NCBI RefSeq assembly: GCF_031453995.1
Contig: NZ_JAVDPZ010000002.1
Coordinates: forward strand, 124,001-188,000
DNA length: 64,000 nucleotides
Source of the DNA: Nitrobacter vulgaris
Lineage (GTDB): Bacteria; Pseudomonadota; Alphaproteobacteria; Rhizobiales; Xanthobacteraceae
Direction of reading: 5' to 3'
Position numbers and translations under genes: made by a program. This document shows positions 1-8,378 of the stretch, piece by piece. The notes under the pieces are model-generated. The model had not been told where the DNA came from. It did no database searches and worked only from the letters and a program-made list of their open reading frames with translations. The stretch's first letter is position 1; each line of letters begins with the position of its first letter.

Positions 1-1
1 G

Positions 2-304
2 GAAGTCGCTGTCGAACGTATAAATAGTGAATATCCGGCTTTAGCGGCAAAGATCTTGGAGCTATGTATACTCGCCGACGCGGCTGATGATGCGACCACG
101 TCATGGAGCAAGAGATGCTTTGCGGGCGAAGCTGAAGGCTTGCCTATTGTTGATACGGTTACGGAACGCCTTGAACTTCATAATCGCTGGATGGTGAACG
201 GACTGACATTCTCGAACGCGACCCGCCTGCTGCCAGTTGGTAAGTTCGAGGGGCACTCGATTGATTTTGAATCGATCGCTCTTTATCACGCGCGTCATGG
301 CTGA
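2..304 (+). CDS. C-terminal part of an unrecognised protein, cut by the window edge
   Basis: An open frame runs in from the left edge without a stop and ends at the TGA at 302-304, so at least 100 residues of the C-terminus are present and the true start lies outside. I do not recognise the family. The tail is soluble, mixed charged and hydrophobic, with no membrane segment. It lies just upstream of a broken integrase, so it is probably accessory DNA. Confidence 0.4.
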   Translation, partial: EVAVERINSEYPALAAKILELCILADAADDATTSWSKRCFAGEAEGLPIVDTVTERLELHNRWMVNGLTFSNATRLLPVGKFEGHSIDFESIALYHARHG

Positions 305-560
305 TCGCACGAATGGCGGAGAGGTACTGGCGCGCGACCATGGAGGTATTGGCGCGGCTGGGGGCGACGAGACGAGAGGTCGAGGATGCGCGAGAGTTTA
401 TGCTCGACTTCGTAGCGTCGCGTGATGGGAGGCTTGTGGCCAGGGGTGAGGGGAGGTCGCGATTGTCTTTCAGCAAGATAGATTATCATCATGCTGCCGG
501 CGCGACATACGTTTGCGTATCTACTAAATTGACATGCGGATTAATATCCGAGGTCACCAA

Positions 561-1223
561 ATGCCATCACAGAAACTATCCGATGCGTGGGTACGCGATC
601 TCACGTGGGACCGCGCCCTGGAAGCGTACCTCAAAAAGAAAGATCGGGCGGGCAAATCGCACCCAGAGCAGATCGCTTACTTCGATTCGATGGAACGAGG
701 GCTCGCCCTGAAGCTCGTGTTCAGTTCGGGCGGTACGAAAATGTTCCAGGTGGTCACCTACGTAGGGAGCAAAGCGCTCACCTATAAGCTCGGCACCTTT
801 CCGAAGATGAGCGTTAAGAAGGCGAAAATGGCCGCCCGCAAATATTATGAGAACCCGGTGCTAACCGAGGCCCCCAGCACTTTCAGGGAGGTCATGGAGA
901 TTTTCCTCAAGAGATACGTACAGGTGGAGGAACCCGGCTATCGCGGCGAAATCGAACGATCTCTGCGGAAACATGCGATCCCGGCTTTTAGCAAACGTCC
1001 ATTCGTCGAACTCAAGCGTAAGGGCGTCGCGAAGCTGCTAGAAAACGTGGCGGGTAATAACGGCCCTGTCACGGCTGATCGTTTGCTGGGCCATTTTTCG
1101 AAGATGATGAACTGGTACGCGGCCCAATGCGGCGGCTATCGAAGCCCTATTGGTCCGAATATGCGACGCTCCGATCGCAAGGCCAACGTAGGAAAGCGTC
1201 CGGCGTCCCGGTGGCCAGCTTAG
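561..1223 (+). pseudogene. Truncated tyrosine recombinase (phage/island integrase), N-terminal half only
   Basis: The product resembles the N-terminal arm-binding domain of DUF4102-type island integrases: a start such as MPSQKLSDAWVRDL, a strand near SKALTYKLGTFPKMSVKKAK, and then the SAM-like core-binding domain ending in KMMNWYAAQCGGYRSPI. Family members run to about 400 residues and carry the R-H-R-H-Y catalytic domain after this point. Here the match stops after the MRRSDRK region, the frame ends at 1223, and no catalytic domain follows. An in-frame ATG at 534 is an alternative start; 561 has a GAGG upstream and fits the family N-terminus better. It should not recombine DNA. Confidence 0.75.
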
Positions 1224-1489
1224 GACAAGGTCGCGACGACGAGTAAGGCAAAACCTGCGGCCTCAGCGCAATCGGATTATCGGATCAAAAGCGGATGTCT
1301 TCGCATCTGCGAACGACCCTTGCCCGCGCCTTTTCATGACACTGAGTCGCAGGCTGAAGGTCTCGTTTTAGATTGACACACTTCTTTGGGCACCCAATTA
1401 TAAGAAACTTACATTACAGTAATATGACAGGTCAGACGTATAGATGAAATAAGCGCGAAGTTCCCCTCAATCGTGATTGGAGTTTGGTA

Positions 1490-1738
1490 ATGAGATACCT
1501 TTTGATTGCGATTTGTGCGACAACGATACTGAGTACTTCAGCGCTCGCTTTTTCCGGTAAAAACGAAAGCGGCAAAGGTGATCGGGGTTATGAAGGTCGC
1601 GTTTATCTGGCCTACGACTCCGGCGGGGGGTATACCCCTGCATACCACCGCAGAGGATATGGGCCCTCTTATAGTGGCCTTCGCCCCCACCTTGTCTTCC
1701 GTGAGCGCTGCTCCTTCACAAATGACCCGAGCTGTTAG
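1490..1738 (+). CDS. Small secreted protein
   Basis: An 82-residue protein with a clear signal peptide (MRYLLIAICATTILSTSALA, cleavage likely after ALA). The mature part is Gly/Tyr/Arg-rich and ends in a Cys-containing tail (CSFTNDPSC), so a disulphide is possible in the periplasm. The ATG at 1490 is preferred over the TTG at 1484 because TTGGAG sits at about the right distance upstream. No family is recognised. The stop is followed almost at once by a perfect inverted repeat. Confidence 0.55.
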   Translation: MRYLLIAICATTILSTSALAFSGKNESGKGDRGYEGRVYLAYDSGGGYTPAYHRRGYGPSYSGLRPHLVFRERCSFTNDPSC

Positions 1739-1750
1739 AGCTTTGGGCCT

Positions 1751-1776
1751 CGCTCTGAGCGTGTGCGCTCAGAGCG
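1751..1776 (+). terminator. Perfect 11-bp inverted repeat after the small secreted gene
   Basis: CGCTCTGAGCG, spacer TGTG, CGCTCAGAGCG, starting 13 bases after the stop codon at 1738. It forms a strong hairpin. There is no U-tract after it, so it is either a weak terminator, an mRNA-stabilising hairpin, or an interspersed palindromic repeat. Confidence 0.5.
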
Positions 1777-2007
1777 GATTGTAGTGGGTCCCTCCATCCA
1801 TTTGAAATTGCGTCGCCCAGGCGCTTGGACTTTTCTGAGACCTAGCTGCTGAAGGCACGATTGCGGGAAGGGGCGACGACGATGTCCCGCTTCTGCTACT
1901 GATCGAGGCGGGCAGAGGCGCCGCGATTGCGCTCGATCAATTACCTCGCAAGTGGAGAATCTGCGAAGCACGGGAGCGCCGCCTTTTTTGCTGCCTTTAT
2001 AGGGGTC

Positions 2008-3501
2008 TCAAAATGCCCACTGGGTGCGCATCGCGTAGGCGTCCCATTTAGCGCCGAGATCCTGACCGGGAAGGTTGGATTTCGCTATCGTGCCGTGGAT
2101 CCAATTGAACATAACGCGCATGTTGTCGTTGAGATACCAATTTAGGCCGACGGTGACGTTATTTTGCTTTCCCCCGAACACCAGGTTGTCGTTGAGATCC
2201 ATGTAGCTGTAGCGCGCCGCGATCTCCCAAGCGCCGATACCGCCTGCCACATCCCAAACGAAGGGGTTGCTCGGGCGGACGCCGCCGAACGCAGCGTCAT
2301 GTTGGAGGTATTTGCGCTTCTCCCCAGTAAGAATATAACCGGCCTGAACATAGCCCCCCTTAAAATGGAGATCGGTATTTCCGAAGCGGGAGACGCTGTA
2401 GTCGAAATATTCGCTTTGTGCATGGAAAGGGCCGATGGCGCCGCCGACTTCGGCACTCAGCACCCGGACGTCATCGACATTAGCAATGTTATGGGTGTCG
2501 AGCACCCGGGTCGGATCGATGCGAAGTTCGATGCGTTCGCGCAACCGGATGTCATTGACGCCAGGGGCGCCGCCGGTGTCGGCTAGATAGAGCACCTCGC
2601 CGCCGAACAAGAAGGTAGCCACATCAGTGTTGATCGGCGTGAAAACCAGGCGGCCAACCGCTGAATAGGGTACGCGCAGCGTATGATCATAGGCGCGCTC
2701 GGGCCCCGTCAGGTAGGCCCCGGCCCACCACCACTTGTCGTATTTGATGACCCCGACGGCGGCGCGTTGGCCTCCAGCGCCAAGGTCGGCAGCCATCACT
2801 TGCGCAGAGGAGCGCTCCATGAATGTGATGTTGTTCGAACTGGTGGCCTGTTCGAGGCTCCACATCACTTTCATGTAGCCGATGTCGATGCTCGTGTTCT
2901 CGAAGCCCTTGTACGACAAAAAGGCGTTGTTGATCGTCCCCGTGCCGTCCTGAGAGCCGCCGAATTCACCGATCAACGCATATACCCAGTCGCGTGCGAA
3001 TATGCCGGTGATGCCGATACGTGCGCGGCGCGCGTTGACGCCGTCCTGCAGATCCTGCGGCACGGTTGCAGACGAATTTGGCGTGTAATTATAGCCCCCG
3101 ACATCGAAGTGCAGGCGGCCGGTGAGACCGACGCAGTTGAATCCATCCGCGGTGCAGAAGCGGGGAGCGCCGCCTTTCATTGACACCAGAACGTCCGGCG
3201 GTGCGAACGTCCCCTTTGTTGGCATATAACCGGCGCTGGCGTTCAGGAAGGTGTTGTGCTGAACGCTTTCGAGCTTCTTTTCCAGCACGCTAATTTGCTT
3301 TTGCAGATCTTCGACCTGCTCCGGGGTTACAACCTGTGCGTTCGCTTGTGCAGCACTAACCGCGCCGACAAGAGCGATCGCTCCAAGAAACGACTTTGTG
3401 CTTACCCATCTGGGCTTGTGCCGAAACGGCCCTTCCCGAGAAAATGCACCAACCTTCGTTCCGGATTGACGAATGTTTCGGTTCTTGCGTCGCGGCAGCA
3501 T
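2008..3501 (-). CDS. Phosphate-selective-type outer-membrane porin (OprO/OprP family)
   Basis: A 497-residue beta-barrel protein. The N-terminus has a long basic n-region and a hydrophobic segment (FLGAIALVGAVSAAQANA) with cleavage likely before QVV. Next comes a short coiled coil (VEDLQKQISVLEKKLESVQ), which is typical of porins that trimerise through an N-terminal helix. The rest alternates in the amphipathic pattern of outer-membrane strands and ends in Phe (TQWAF), the classic BamA-recognised C-terminal residue. GGGAGGGG lies 7 bases before the ATG and fixes the start. It would form a passive channel for anions or small solutes. Specificity for phosphate is a family inference and cannot be read here. 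Confidence 0.85.
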   Translation of the reverse strand: MLPRRKNRNIRQSGTKVGAFSREGPFRHKPRWVSTKSFLGAIALVGAVSAAQANAQVVTPEQVEDLQKQISVLEKKLESVQHNTFLNASAGYMPTKGTFAPPDVLVSMKGGAPRFCTADGFNCVGLTGRLHFDVGGYNYTPNSSATVPQDLQDGVNARRARIGITGIFARDWVYALIGEFGGSQDGTGTINNAFLSYKGFENTSIDIGYMKVMWSLEQATSSNNITFMERSSAQVMAADLGAGGQRAAVGVIKYDKWWWAGAYLTGPERAYDHTLRVPYSAVGRLVFTPINTDVATFLFGGEVLYLADTGGAPGVNDIRLRERIELRIDPTRVLDTHNIANVDDVRVLSAEVGGAIGPFHAQSEYFDYSVSRFGNTDLHFKGGYVQAGYILTGEKRKYLQHDAAFGGVRPSNPFVWDVAGGIGAWEIAARYSYMDLNDNLVFGGKQNNVTVGLNWYLNDNMRVMFNWIHGTIAKSNLPGQDLGAKWDAYAMRTQWAF

Positions 3502-3819
3502 CAGACCCCTCCCAATTTCTTAAACTTGGGGCCCGTCTAAAATAGTTCCATTACAGGTGTACGACAGGCGTGAGAACACAGGACCGATTCCGTTCGACCA
3601 TTTCCCCCGCCACCCGACGCAGCTGCGTTACCGGCGCAACTGGTGCGAGAGGGGAATTTTTGAGGGGAAGTGCGGGCGATGGCTTCGCGGGGAAGAGTTC
3701 ATTTATCCGGAACGCCAGCAAGGCTTACCGCAGTTACGTGAGCCGGTTAATATGTTTAAGTTTGGGAGAAGGCCGGCGGGGAGATAACGGCGCAATAAGT
3801 CCCAACCGTCCCGTGACGG
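3502..3819. other. Gene-free stretch upstream of the porin
   Basis: No convincing gene. It should hold the promoter of the porin at its left end and the 3' flank of the small gene at its right end, where CCGTC/GACGG can pair. Overlapping frames on both strands have no ribosome-binding site or recognisable content. Confidence 0.4.
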
Positions 3820-4005
3820 TCATTTCGGTGGTTGAAGCTCCGGCGAATTGATCCAATTGTAAAGTTCTGTGGCTTGGTCGGCCTGTGCGATTTTCTTGAG
3901 CAACGCGTCTTGTTCTGGCCCGGGCGCCATCGTCTCCGCCTGTTTTCGAACCTCGTCGGCCCATGCCGCAAGGCGTTCCTGCAGGGTGGTGGGTTGCTTG
4001 GACAT
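3820..4005 (-). CDS. Conserved 61-residue hypothetical protein
   Basis: A soluble helical protein beginning MSKQPTTLQERLAAWADEVR and ending NSPELQPPK. Small proteins of this form are common in Bradyrhizobium, without known function. GGGAGAAG sits at good distance before the ATG. It is mostly amphipathic helix rich in Ala, Glu, Lys and Gln, with no membrane segment or cysteine. The gene stands alone. Confidence 0.7.
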   Translation of the reverse strand: MSKQPTTLQERLAAWADEVRKQAETMAPGPEQDALLKKIAQADQATELYNWINSPELQPPK

Positions 4006-4340
4006 GGGGGTGCTTCTCCCGCTTTTAGACGAAAGAGGGGATGTATTTTGTGTCTCTGACTTACTCTGTGCGAGTCAAAATTTGATGACAGCTACGCGAG
4101 GCGACACCGTTGAGCGAAGCCCGCGAAAAGCCCCGCCGGTCTGAGGCACAGCGGGCCTGATCGGTTCAGGGATCATGGGTCTCGCACGAGCCCGTTCCGG
4201 GCGATTCAATGCGCGGGGCAGAAGAGCGTTCCAAGAAAGCCCCTATGGGCGGGGTTCGCGACCCCCTCAGTAGTATGACGTTCGGGCGGCCGGCTTTTGA
4301 ACCCTAGTTGCAAATTTTTTTGCCACGACGGCTGTGAATG
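4006..4340. other. Gene-free stretch
   Basis: No coding signal on either strand. It contains short GC-rich hairpin sequences (for example AGCCCC near 4239 facing GGGGTT near 4253), which could end transcription from either side, and a T-run near 4315. Nothing else is seen. Confidence 0.35.
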
Positions 4341-4571
4341 TCAGCGTTTCCGGAGCCGGACGCCGGCGCCACCGCCGTTCTCAGGGATAAACTGTGCACC
4401 CGCATCTTCGAGAGCGCGTTGGATGGAGGCTGAGGTGGCAGCCCTTGGGATCGCCGCTCCTCGTTCAATGTTGTGTAACGCCGCCGTGGAAATATTGGCC
4501 GCTTTCGCCAAATCAGCCTGCTTCATGTTGAGCATGGCTCGCGCGCCTCGAATCTGCTCGGGTGTGATCAT
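4341..4571 (-). CDS. XRE-family helix-turn-helix regulator (76 aa)
   Basis: A one-domain repressor of Cro/C1 type. The helix-turn-helix is visible at about residues 15-45 (MLNMKQADLAKAANIS, then TAALHNIERG). A short tail follows that fits the rule for this subgroup: IQRALEDAGAQFIPENGGG...GVRLR, the DUF-like end found on many rhizobial XRE proteins. It lacks a separate effector domain, so it probably acts as a dimeric local repressor. A second member of the same subgroup lies at 10222-10467. Confidence 0.85.
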   Translation of the reverse strand: MITPEQIRGARAMLNMKQADLAKAANISTAALHNIERGAAIPRAATSASIQRALEDAGAQFIPENGGGAGVRLRKR

Positions 4572-4774
4572 AGCTTCGTACTACGCGCGCTTAGACCTTT
4601 CAAAAGTACCTTCGCTCTCGCCGCCAACTCGCGGTATCAGGGGTTTTTCGCGGCTCAGAGTTGCGGAATCCCGCAGTTTGGAATTGCTCGAAACAAGCGG
4701 GTTTTCCTTTGCGTTTCGCGGGATGGCCTAACAATATCGATCCGCAAATCGTCATCCCATCGGGTCCGGTTTTC

Positions 4775-4981
4775 ATGATCGTTTGTTCCTGTAACGTATT
4801 GACCGATCACGACGTTCGCGCTGTTGTCACCGCAGCAGAAGATTTGCCGCGCTCCGCGAAGCAGGTTTACGGGTGCCTCGGATGCAGTGCCGAATGCGGC
4901 CGATGTGCCCGGACCATCAAGACGATTATCACGGAAGCGCTCGGCACCTGTGCGCGGGAATGCTGCGCCGTCACGCCGTAA
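4775..4981 (+). CDS. bfd: Bacterioferritin-associated ferredoxin-like [2Fe-2S] protein
   Basis: A 68-residue protein with the BFD-type [2Fe-2S] pattern: C4-x-C6 in MIVCSCNVLT, then C34-x2-C37 in VYGCLGC, with further cysteines at 41 and 44 and near the end. In known systems Bfd delivers electrons to bacterioferritin to release stored iron. The ATG at 4775 is chosen because translation from it gives the family N-terminus; the open frame extends further upstream without similarity. No bacterioferritin gene is adjacent, unlike many relatives. Confidence 0.85.
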   Translation: MIVCSCNVLTDHDVRAVVTAAEDLPRSAKQVYGCLGCSAECGRCARTIKTIITEALGTCARECCAVTP

Positions 4982-5056
4982 TCCACGGAAAAGTCGAGCA
5001 GATCCAGGCCGAAAAGCGCCGTGTGAGCGCCGATTTGGCGCAAGACGAATGACGGA

Positions 5057-5242
5057 TCAGGCGAAGATCGCTCTCAGAAAACTTGTAATCACCCATGCGA
5101 TGGCGCCCGCGCTAAATGCCAGCGCTGGGTCTGGCAATCCATCCGGCGCGATTCGGCTCTCAGCCACCGCCAGAACTGTTGCATGGTCACCCTCATCTGT
5201 GGGCACGCAGACAGATCTTGCAGGCAATACAAAAGGGCCCAA
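5057..5242 (-). CDS. Possible small membrane-anchored protein
   Basis: A frame of up to 61 codons with one hydrophobic C-terminal segment (ALAFSAGAIAWVITSFL). The start would be TTG or GTG and no good ribosome-binding site is visible, so it may be non-coding. It lies on the same strand as the small gene series at 5270-5960, which slightly supports it. Confidence 0.25.
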   Translation of the reverse strand: MGPFVLPARSVCVPTDEGDHATVLAVAESRIAPDGLPDPALAFSAGAIAWVITSFLRAIFA

Positions 5243-5269
5243 GGAGACGATTTAATCAGGCACTTCGTT

Positions 5270-5446
5270 CTAGGCCTTGGTCACCATGGCCATGTCGTTA
5301 TGCAGGATCTTTTGCTGCTCTCGGTTGTCCCACTTGATGGTGACACCGGCCCAATCCTTTTCGATAACCGTGCCGGCGTCCTTGCTATCGCCGTGCCAAA
5401 TCACACGAGAGTTAACGGCTAGTGATCTTGATTCGCTTCCAGTCAT
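5270..5446 (-). CDS. Conserved small hypothetical protein (58 aa)
   Basis: Reads MTGSESRSLAVNSRVIW and continues with a beta-rich segment (GTVIEKDWAGVTIKW, then ILHNDMAMV), which looks like a small SH3-like barrel. GTG starts 9-15 bases upstream are possible; the ATG at 5446 is chosen. The evenly patterned hydrophobic and charged residues argue that it is real. Function unknown. It is the promoter-distal member of a reverse-strand series of small genes. Confidence 0.55.
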   Translation of the reverse strand: MTGSESRSLAVNSRVIWHGDSKDAGTVIEKDWAGVTIKWDNREQQKILHNDMAMVTKA

Positions 5447-5473
5447 CTTGCCGACCACCACGTGTGGGTCATT

Positions 5474-5719
5474 TTAGGGCTCGAAGGAGTGCCTCGCCGC
5501 AGAAGTTGGAATCTTTGCCTTCATCGCTGCTAAGCCTGCCGCCGTAATGCGAAACGTAGAGGCCGCTGGGACCTCGATCCAGCCTTTTGCGATCATTCTG
5601 TTGATTGTTACCGCCGCGGGTTGGAACTGCCTTTTATGTAGCTCGCCCCCTCGCTCGTGAAGAATCTGCAAGATGCTCCGCTCTCGATGAGTAGGTATGT
5701 GACTAGCTCTGGCAGGCAT
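5474..5719 (-). CDS. Small winged-helix-like hypothetical protein (81 aa)
   Basis: The central part (REERS-like start, ILQILHERGGELHKRQFQP, INRMIAKGWIEV, FRITAAGLAAM) has the helix-helix-wing spacing of a degenerate winged helix, as in small phage or plasmid proteins that read the end of a DNA repeat. It overlaps the upstream gene by 17 bases, so the two are translated from one message. DNA binding is an inference from the pattern. Confidence 0.55.
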   Translation of the reverse strand: MPARASHIPTHRERSILQILHERGGELHKRQFQPAAVTINRMIAKGWIEVPAASTFRITAAGLAAMKAKIPTSAARHSFEP

Positions 5720-5960
5720 TAGCTGCCCTTCGTCTTTTTATCCCGCCTTTTTTCTTCTTAGGCGGCGGAGGTGGCTCGACGGCCTCACGAGCCAGCCGCT
5801 CGGCCCTTAGACGCTCGCGATTTTTGTCGAATGCCTTTGCTGCGTTCGCGTGCTCAATCATTGCCGATTTTGCGTCGGCGTCTCGAAGCACTTTGCGAGC
5901 TTCACGCGCCTCTTTCGAAATAGGCTTACGTGGTTCGTATTCCCCGGGCGTTTTACTCAT
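5703..5960 (-). CDS. Highly charged small protein, paralogue of the one at 62676-62906
   Basis: An 85-residue basic protein that is nearly all charged helix, with the segment FDKNRERLRAERLAREAVE. A second copy of the family near the far end of the window has FARNRKRLREERLAREAGE, so this is a genuine conserved family rather than a chance frame. The tail is a Pro run followed by Lys and Arg (PPPPPKKKKGGIKRRR), suggesting nucleic-acid contact. Function unknown. Confidence 0.65.
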   Translation of the reverse strand: MSKTPGEYEPRKPISKEAREARKVLRDADAKSAMIEHANAAKAFDKNRERLRAERLAREAVEPPPPPKKKKGGIKRRRAANACQS

Positions 5961-6054
5961 TTCGTTTCCCCTTCAGCCCGATCTCGACAGCGCGGCGGAT
6001 AGCCTCGGACGGCCGATACATTGTATTGGTTGGCCAGTCGGAGAAGGAGGAAAA

Positions 6055-6481
6055 ATGAAAGATATCGACAAACTTCCACTGGCCCCGCGGACTGTCGCGC
6101 ACGTTGGCCGCTAGTTATGTCGGCGTGTCGCCAACTACCTTTGACCGAATTATTAAGGACGGTCTGATCCCAGGGATTGGACGTGGCGGCTTTGCCGGCG
6201 CAGTTGATGCGTGCTGTGCGATAGGTTGGATGTACAAACTGGCCCGCCGGACGGAGGGTCTAAGCGGGCCAACTTGGGTTCGGGGATCACAGGGGGGTGT
6301 GGAACCCGTTCCAGATTATCAATGCGGTCGGATGAGCGGCGTTCCTATGCCCGGGCGAGCAAAGACAAGGCGGCGACCATCAAAAGACGAGCTACGGGGC
6401 AAGTCTTGGCGGTCGCCAAACTATAATCAGGCTACGCGAAATCAAGGTACGGATTCGCGTACTTGTTGTCTTAATATTTAA
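6055..6481 (+). pseudogene. Frameshifted excisionase/AlpA-like DNA-binding gene
   Basis: A strong ribosome-binding site (GAAGGAGG) precedes ATG at 6055. The first frame gives MKDIDKLPLAPR, then goes out of frame to a stop at 6114. The next frame continues the same protein as LAASYVGVSPTTFDRIIKDG, which is the helix-turn-helix of small island excisionase/AlpA-like proteins (usual form LAPRGLSREEAAxYVGVSPTTFDRL). The join falls within CCGCGGACTG near 6090, as if two bases were lost. Similarity fades after about 6170 although the frame stays open to 6481. The intact protein would bind DNA next to the integrase. Confidence 0.7.
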
Positions 6482-6593
6482 GTCACAAGGTGACGGGATG
6501 TTTACGTCACAAGATCACTGGTGAAACTTGGGATGGGGAGAGCCGCAACCCCGATCAAAAATTGCTAATTCGACGGGCGAGCAGCATCGAGCA

Positions 6594-6974
6594 ATGGACC
6601 AGGTTATCATCGCCGTTTTGGTAGTTACCAGCGCATTGATAGGTGCGGCCGCAGGATTGCGCTTTAAAGTCTTCACTCTTGTACCCATAGCAATATTGAT
6701 CGCTCTCGCCTCTGCTGCCGTCCTACACAGGAACGATTTCGGGGCCGTGAGCGGCATTGCCACTATAATCGCGTGTCTGGTCGTGAACCAAGCTGCCTAT
6801 ATAATCGTCCAGATATTCACTCCGGCAGCCGATCTACTTTCCAATGAAGTATCCGACAGCGACCCAAGCTCCGGTCGCGAGCAGGGTGTCCGCAGCGATA
6901 ACGGCGATTATCGCAATCAAAAGCCATCCCCAACCGGTGCCTTCAAAGGCAGCTTTTATGCCCGCAAAAGGTAG
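6594..6974 (+). CDS. Small integral membrane protein
   Basis: The ATG at 6594 begins MDQVIIAVLVVTSALIGAAAG, the first of three membrane segments (second FTLVPIAILIALASAAVL, third VSGIATIIACLVVNQAAYI). Three-helix proteins of this form are frequent in Bradyrhizobium, with no assigned role. The last 45 residues are polar, unlike the family, and lie opposite the reverse-strand gene at 6834-7004, so the original stop may have been lost. Confidence 0.6.
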   Translation: MDQVIIAVLVVTSALIGAAAGLRFKVFTLVPIAILIALASAAVLHRNDFGAVSGIATIIACLVVNQAAYIIVQIFTPAADLLSNEVSDSDPSSGREQGVRSDNGDYRNQKPSPTGAFKGSFYARKR

Positions 6975-7004
6975 CGAGGTCTTACCGGCTTGGTCGATGG
7001 ACAT
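6834..7004 (-). CDS. 56-residue single-span membrane protein
   Basis: Reverse-strand frame from ATG at 7004 to TAG at 6834. A polar N-terminus (MSIDQAGKTSLPFAGIK) is followed by one long hydrophobic span (WLLIAIIAVIAADTLLATGA) and a short tail. The pattern is that of a genuine small membrane protein. It overlaps the 3' end of the forward gene at 6594-6974 tail to tail. No good ribosome-binding site is seen. Confidence 0.45.
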   Translation of the reverse strand: MSIDQAGKTSLPFAGIKAAFEGTGWGWLLIAIIAVIAADTLLATGAWVAVGYFIGK

Positions 7005-7269
7005 GAGAGCTATTGATCCTGAGGAGAGCGCAGCAGCGGCGTGCGGTCTGATCGGCGCGCTTCCAACTCAGTTCCCTTACGTTAGTTCCTTAAATTAATT
7101 GAACTGAACCTAAAATGCGTCATTTCGCCTCTCACGACGCACGTGGGCGCTAGACCATTTATTCCGCGCTACCTTTCCGCTCCGTAGCTTTGTCCGCAGC
7201 TCAAACGAACGCGCAGCTGCCGGCCGCTAAGCCAGCAATTGCGCCCAACTCTCTAGAAAAGCGCCGTTC

Positions 7270-7524
7270 TTAAACGAGTGAATTTTCTCTCGCACCGTCT
7301 CGTGCTACGCGACGACGCCGTACCAGCCAATAGACACCATAACCGACGGCGAGAATCGGAAGGCCAGCCGCGCCGGCGATCGGTCCAGGCGCTCCGTGCA
7401 CACGACCAGGCTTGTTTTGGCCGGGAGCGTTTTCGCAATTGCCCCGACCGTTGCAAGCGAGAGCAGGAGTGGCAATGATGACAGCGAAGGCTGCCGCGGA
7501 CAACATCTTGAGCGCCGTCTTCAT
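7270..7524 (-). CDS. Small exported protein with C-terminal membrane segment
   Basis: An 84-residue protein with a signal peptide (MLSAAAFAVIIATPALA) cleaved before a short Cys-containing region (CNGRGNCEN). A Gly/Pro segment, a hydrophobic stretch and a basic end follow (AGLPILAVGYGVYWLVRRRR). A hydrophobic stretch followed by Arg-rich end resembles protein-sorting tails of the PEP-CTERM kind, but no such motif is clear. Probably anchored in the inner membrane facing the periplasm. Confidence 0.6.
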   Translation of the reverse strand: MKTALKMLSAAAFAVIIATPALACNGRGNCENAPGQNKPGRVHGAPGPIAGAAGLPILAVGYGVYWLVRRRRVARDGARENSLV

Positions 7525-7673
7525 TGATTTTGCTCCAAGTTTTTGAAGGACCGATTCAATTATCCGCGCGTTAAAATTTAAAAATACCGCGATTTAAATC
7601 TTCACGCCAATTAAATCGAAATGTGGGCGTCTGGTTCCCTTCACGTTGCGTTACAAAGTGGAGGGCTTTTCGT

Positions 7674-7976
7674 TCACCGATCCCGCGCCAGCCTCCGTTT
7701 GCGCCACGTATGGCTCTTCTTGCTTTTTGGGTTGCCGATCGGCGGTGGAGTGTCGCCGTACACGGCTCGATAGAAATTGATCCGCGCCATGAACACGAAC
7801 GGGCCGCCGTGCTCTGCGGCTTCCTGAAGCACCTTCGCTGCGCATTGCCAGGGCTCGGTTTTCCCGACCTTGGCGGGCAGGCTGGTCGCATACTCGGCCG
7901 CCTCTCCAATGGTGCGAATGGTGCCGCCGTCTGGCATCGGGATGGGGTCTTGGAAACGGTGGGACCAGTTCACCAT
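7674..7976 (-). CDS. Conserved hypothetical protein with ARINFYRAVYGD motif
   Basis: A 100-residue protein. The centre (TIGEAAEYATSLP, then CAAKVLQEAAEHGGP) and the end (ARINFYRAVYGDTPPPIG) belong to a small family seen repeatedly in Bradyrhizobium; two further pieces lie in this window at 44556-44777 and 62184-62295. The start at 7976 is chosen because it overlaps the stop of the upstream frame (7970-8242) by a few bases, as in translationally coupled genes. No catalytic motif. Confidence 0.65.
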   Translation of the reverse strand: MVNWSHRFQDPIPMPDGGTIRTIGEAAEYATSLPAKVGKTEPWQCAAKVLQEAAEHGGPFVFMARINFYRAVYGDTPPPIGNPKSKKSHTWRKRRLARDR

Positions 7977-8242
7977 CCCGAGCTCGGCCTCGTAAAATCG
8001 ATTACATCGCTCCAGTTCGGGCGGGTATCGACCCAACCAACCGCCCCACACACCGTACATCGCAAGTGCGCGCTGATGTCCGACCAGTCCCAGTCCGGCA
8101 AGTCAGCGATTCGAAGTATCGAGTTATGCCCGCACACCCCGCCGTTAACGTCGCCGACGCAATGAACGAGGATGGTCTTTATCGTGATGTCTCGCTTCGG
8201 CTTGCCAGTCCAATATCGTAAGGAGGATGCTGGCTTCTTTCG
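7970..8242 (-). CDS. Small Cys-pair protein, start codon unclear
   Basis: An open frame of about 90 codons contains HCVGDVNGGVCGHNSILRI, then CTVCGAVGWVDTRPNW and a polar end. The C-x2-C followed by GWVDTRPNWS is typical of short Zn-ribbon-like proteins in Bradyrhizobium. There is no ATG, GTG or TTG between the upstream stop (8243-8245) and the conserved part, so the start was lost or is non-standard. The stop overlaps the start of the next gene. Confidence 0.45.
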   Translation of the reverse strand, partial: RKKPASSLRYWTGKPKRDITIKTILVHCVGDVNGGVCGHNSILRIADLPDWDWSDISAHLRCTVCGAVGWVDTRPNWSDVIDFTRPSSGW

Positions 8243-8378
8243 CTAGGGTTTTCGTTGGGTCATAGCCGGAATCCCGGTACCTGCGTTCGGGCGTCACGCT
8301 TCCCTATCCCTCAGTCTAACACCAGGCCCCCGTTTTGTGGATGATGCCCCGTTCCTCTCAATCTAGACCCGGCGGGGA

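Noticed and set aside
313..711. A 132-codon frame overlapping the integrase start
   Set aside because: Its second half is the out-of-frame shadow of the integrase; the first 50 codons look mildly coding but have no family or ribosome-binding site.
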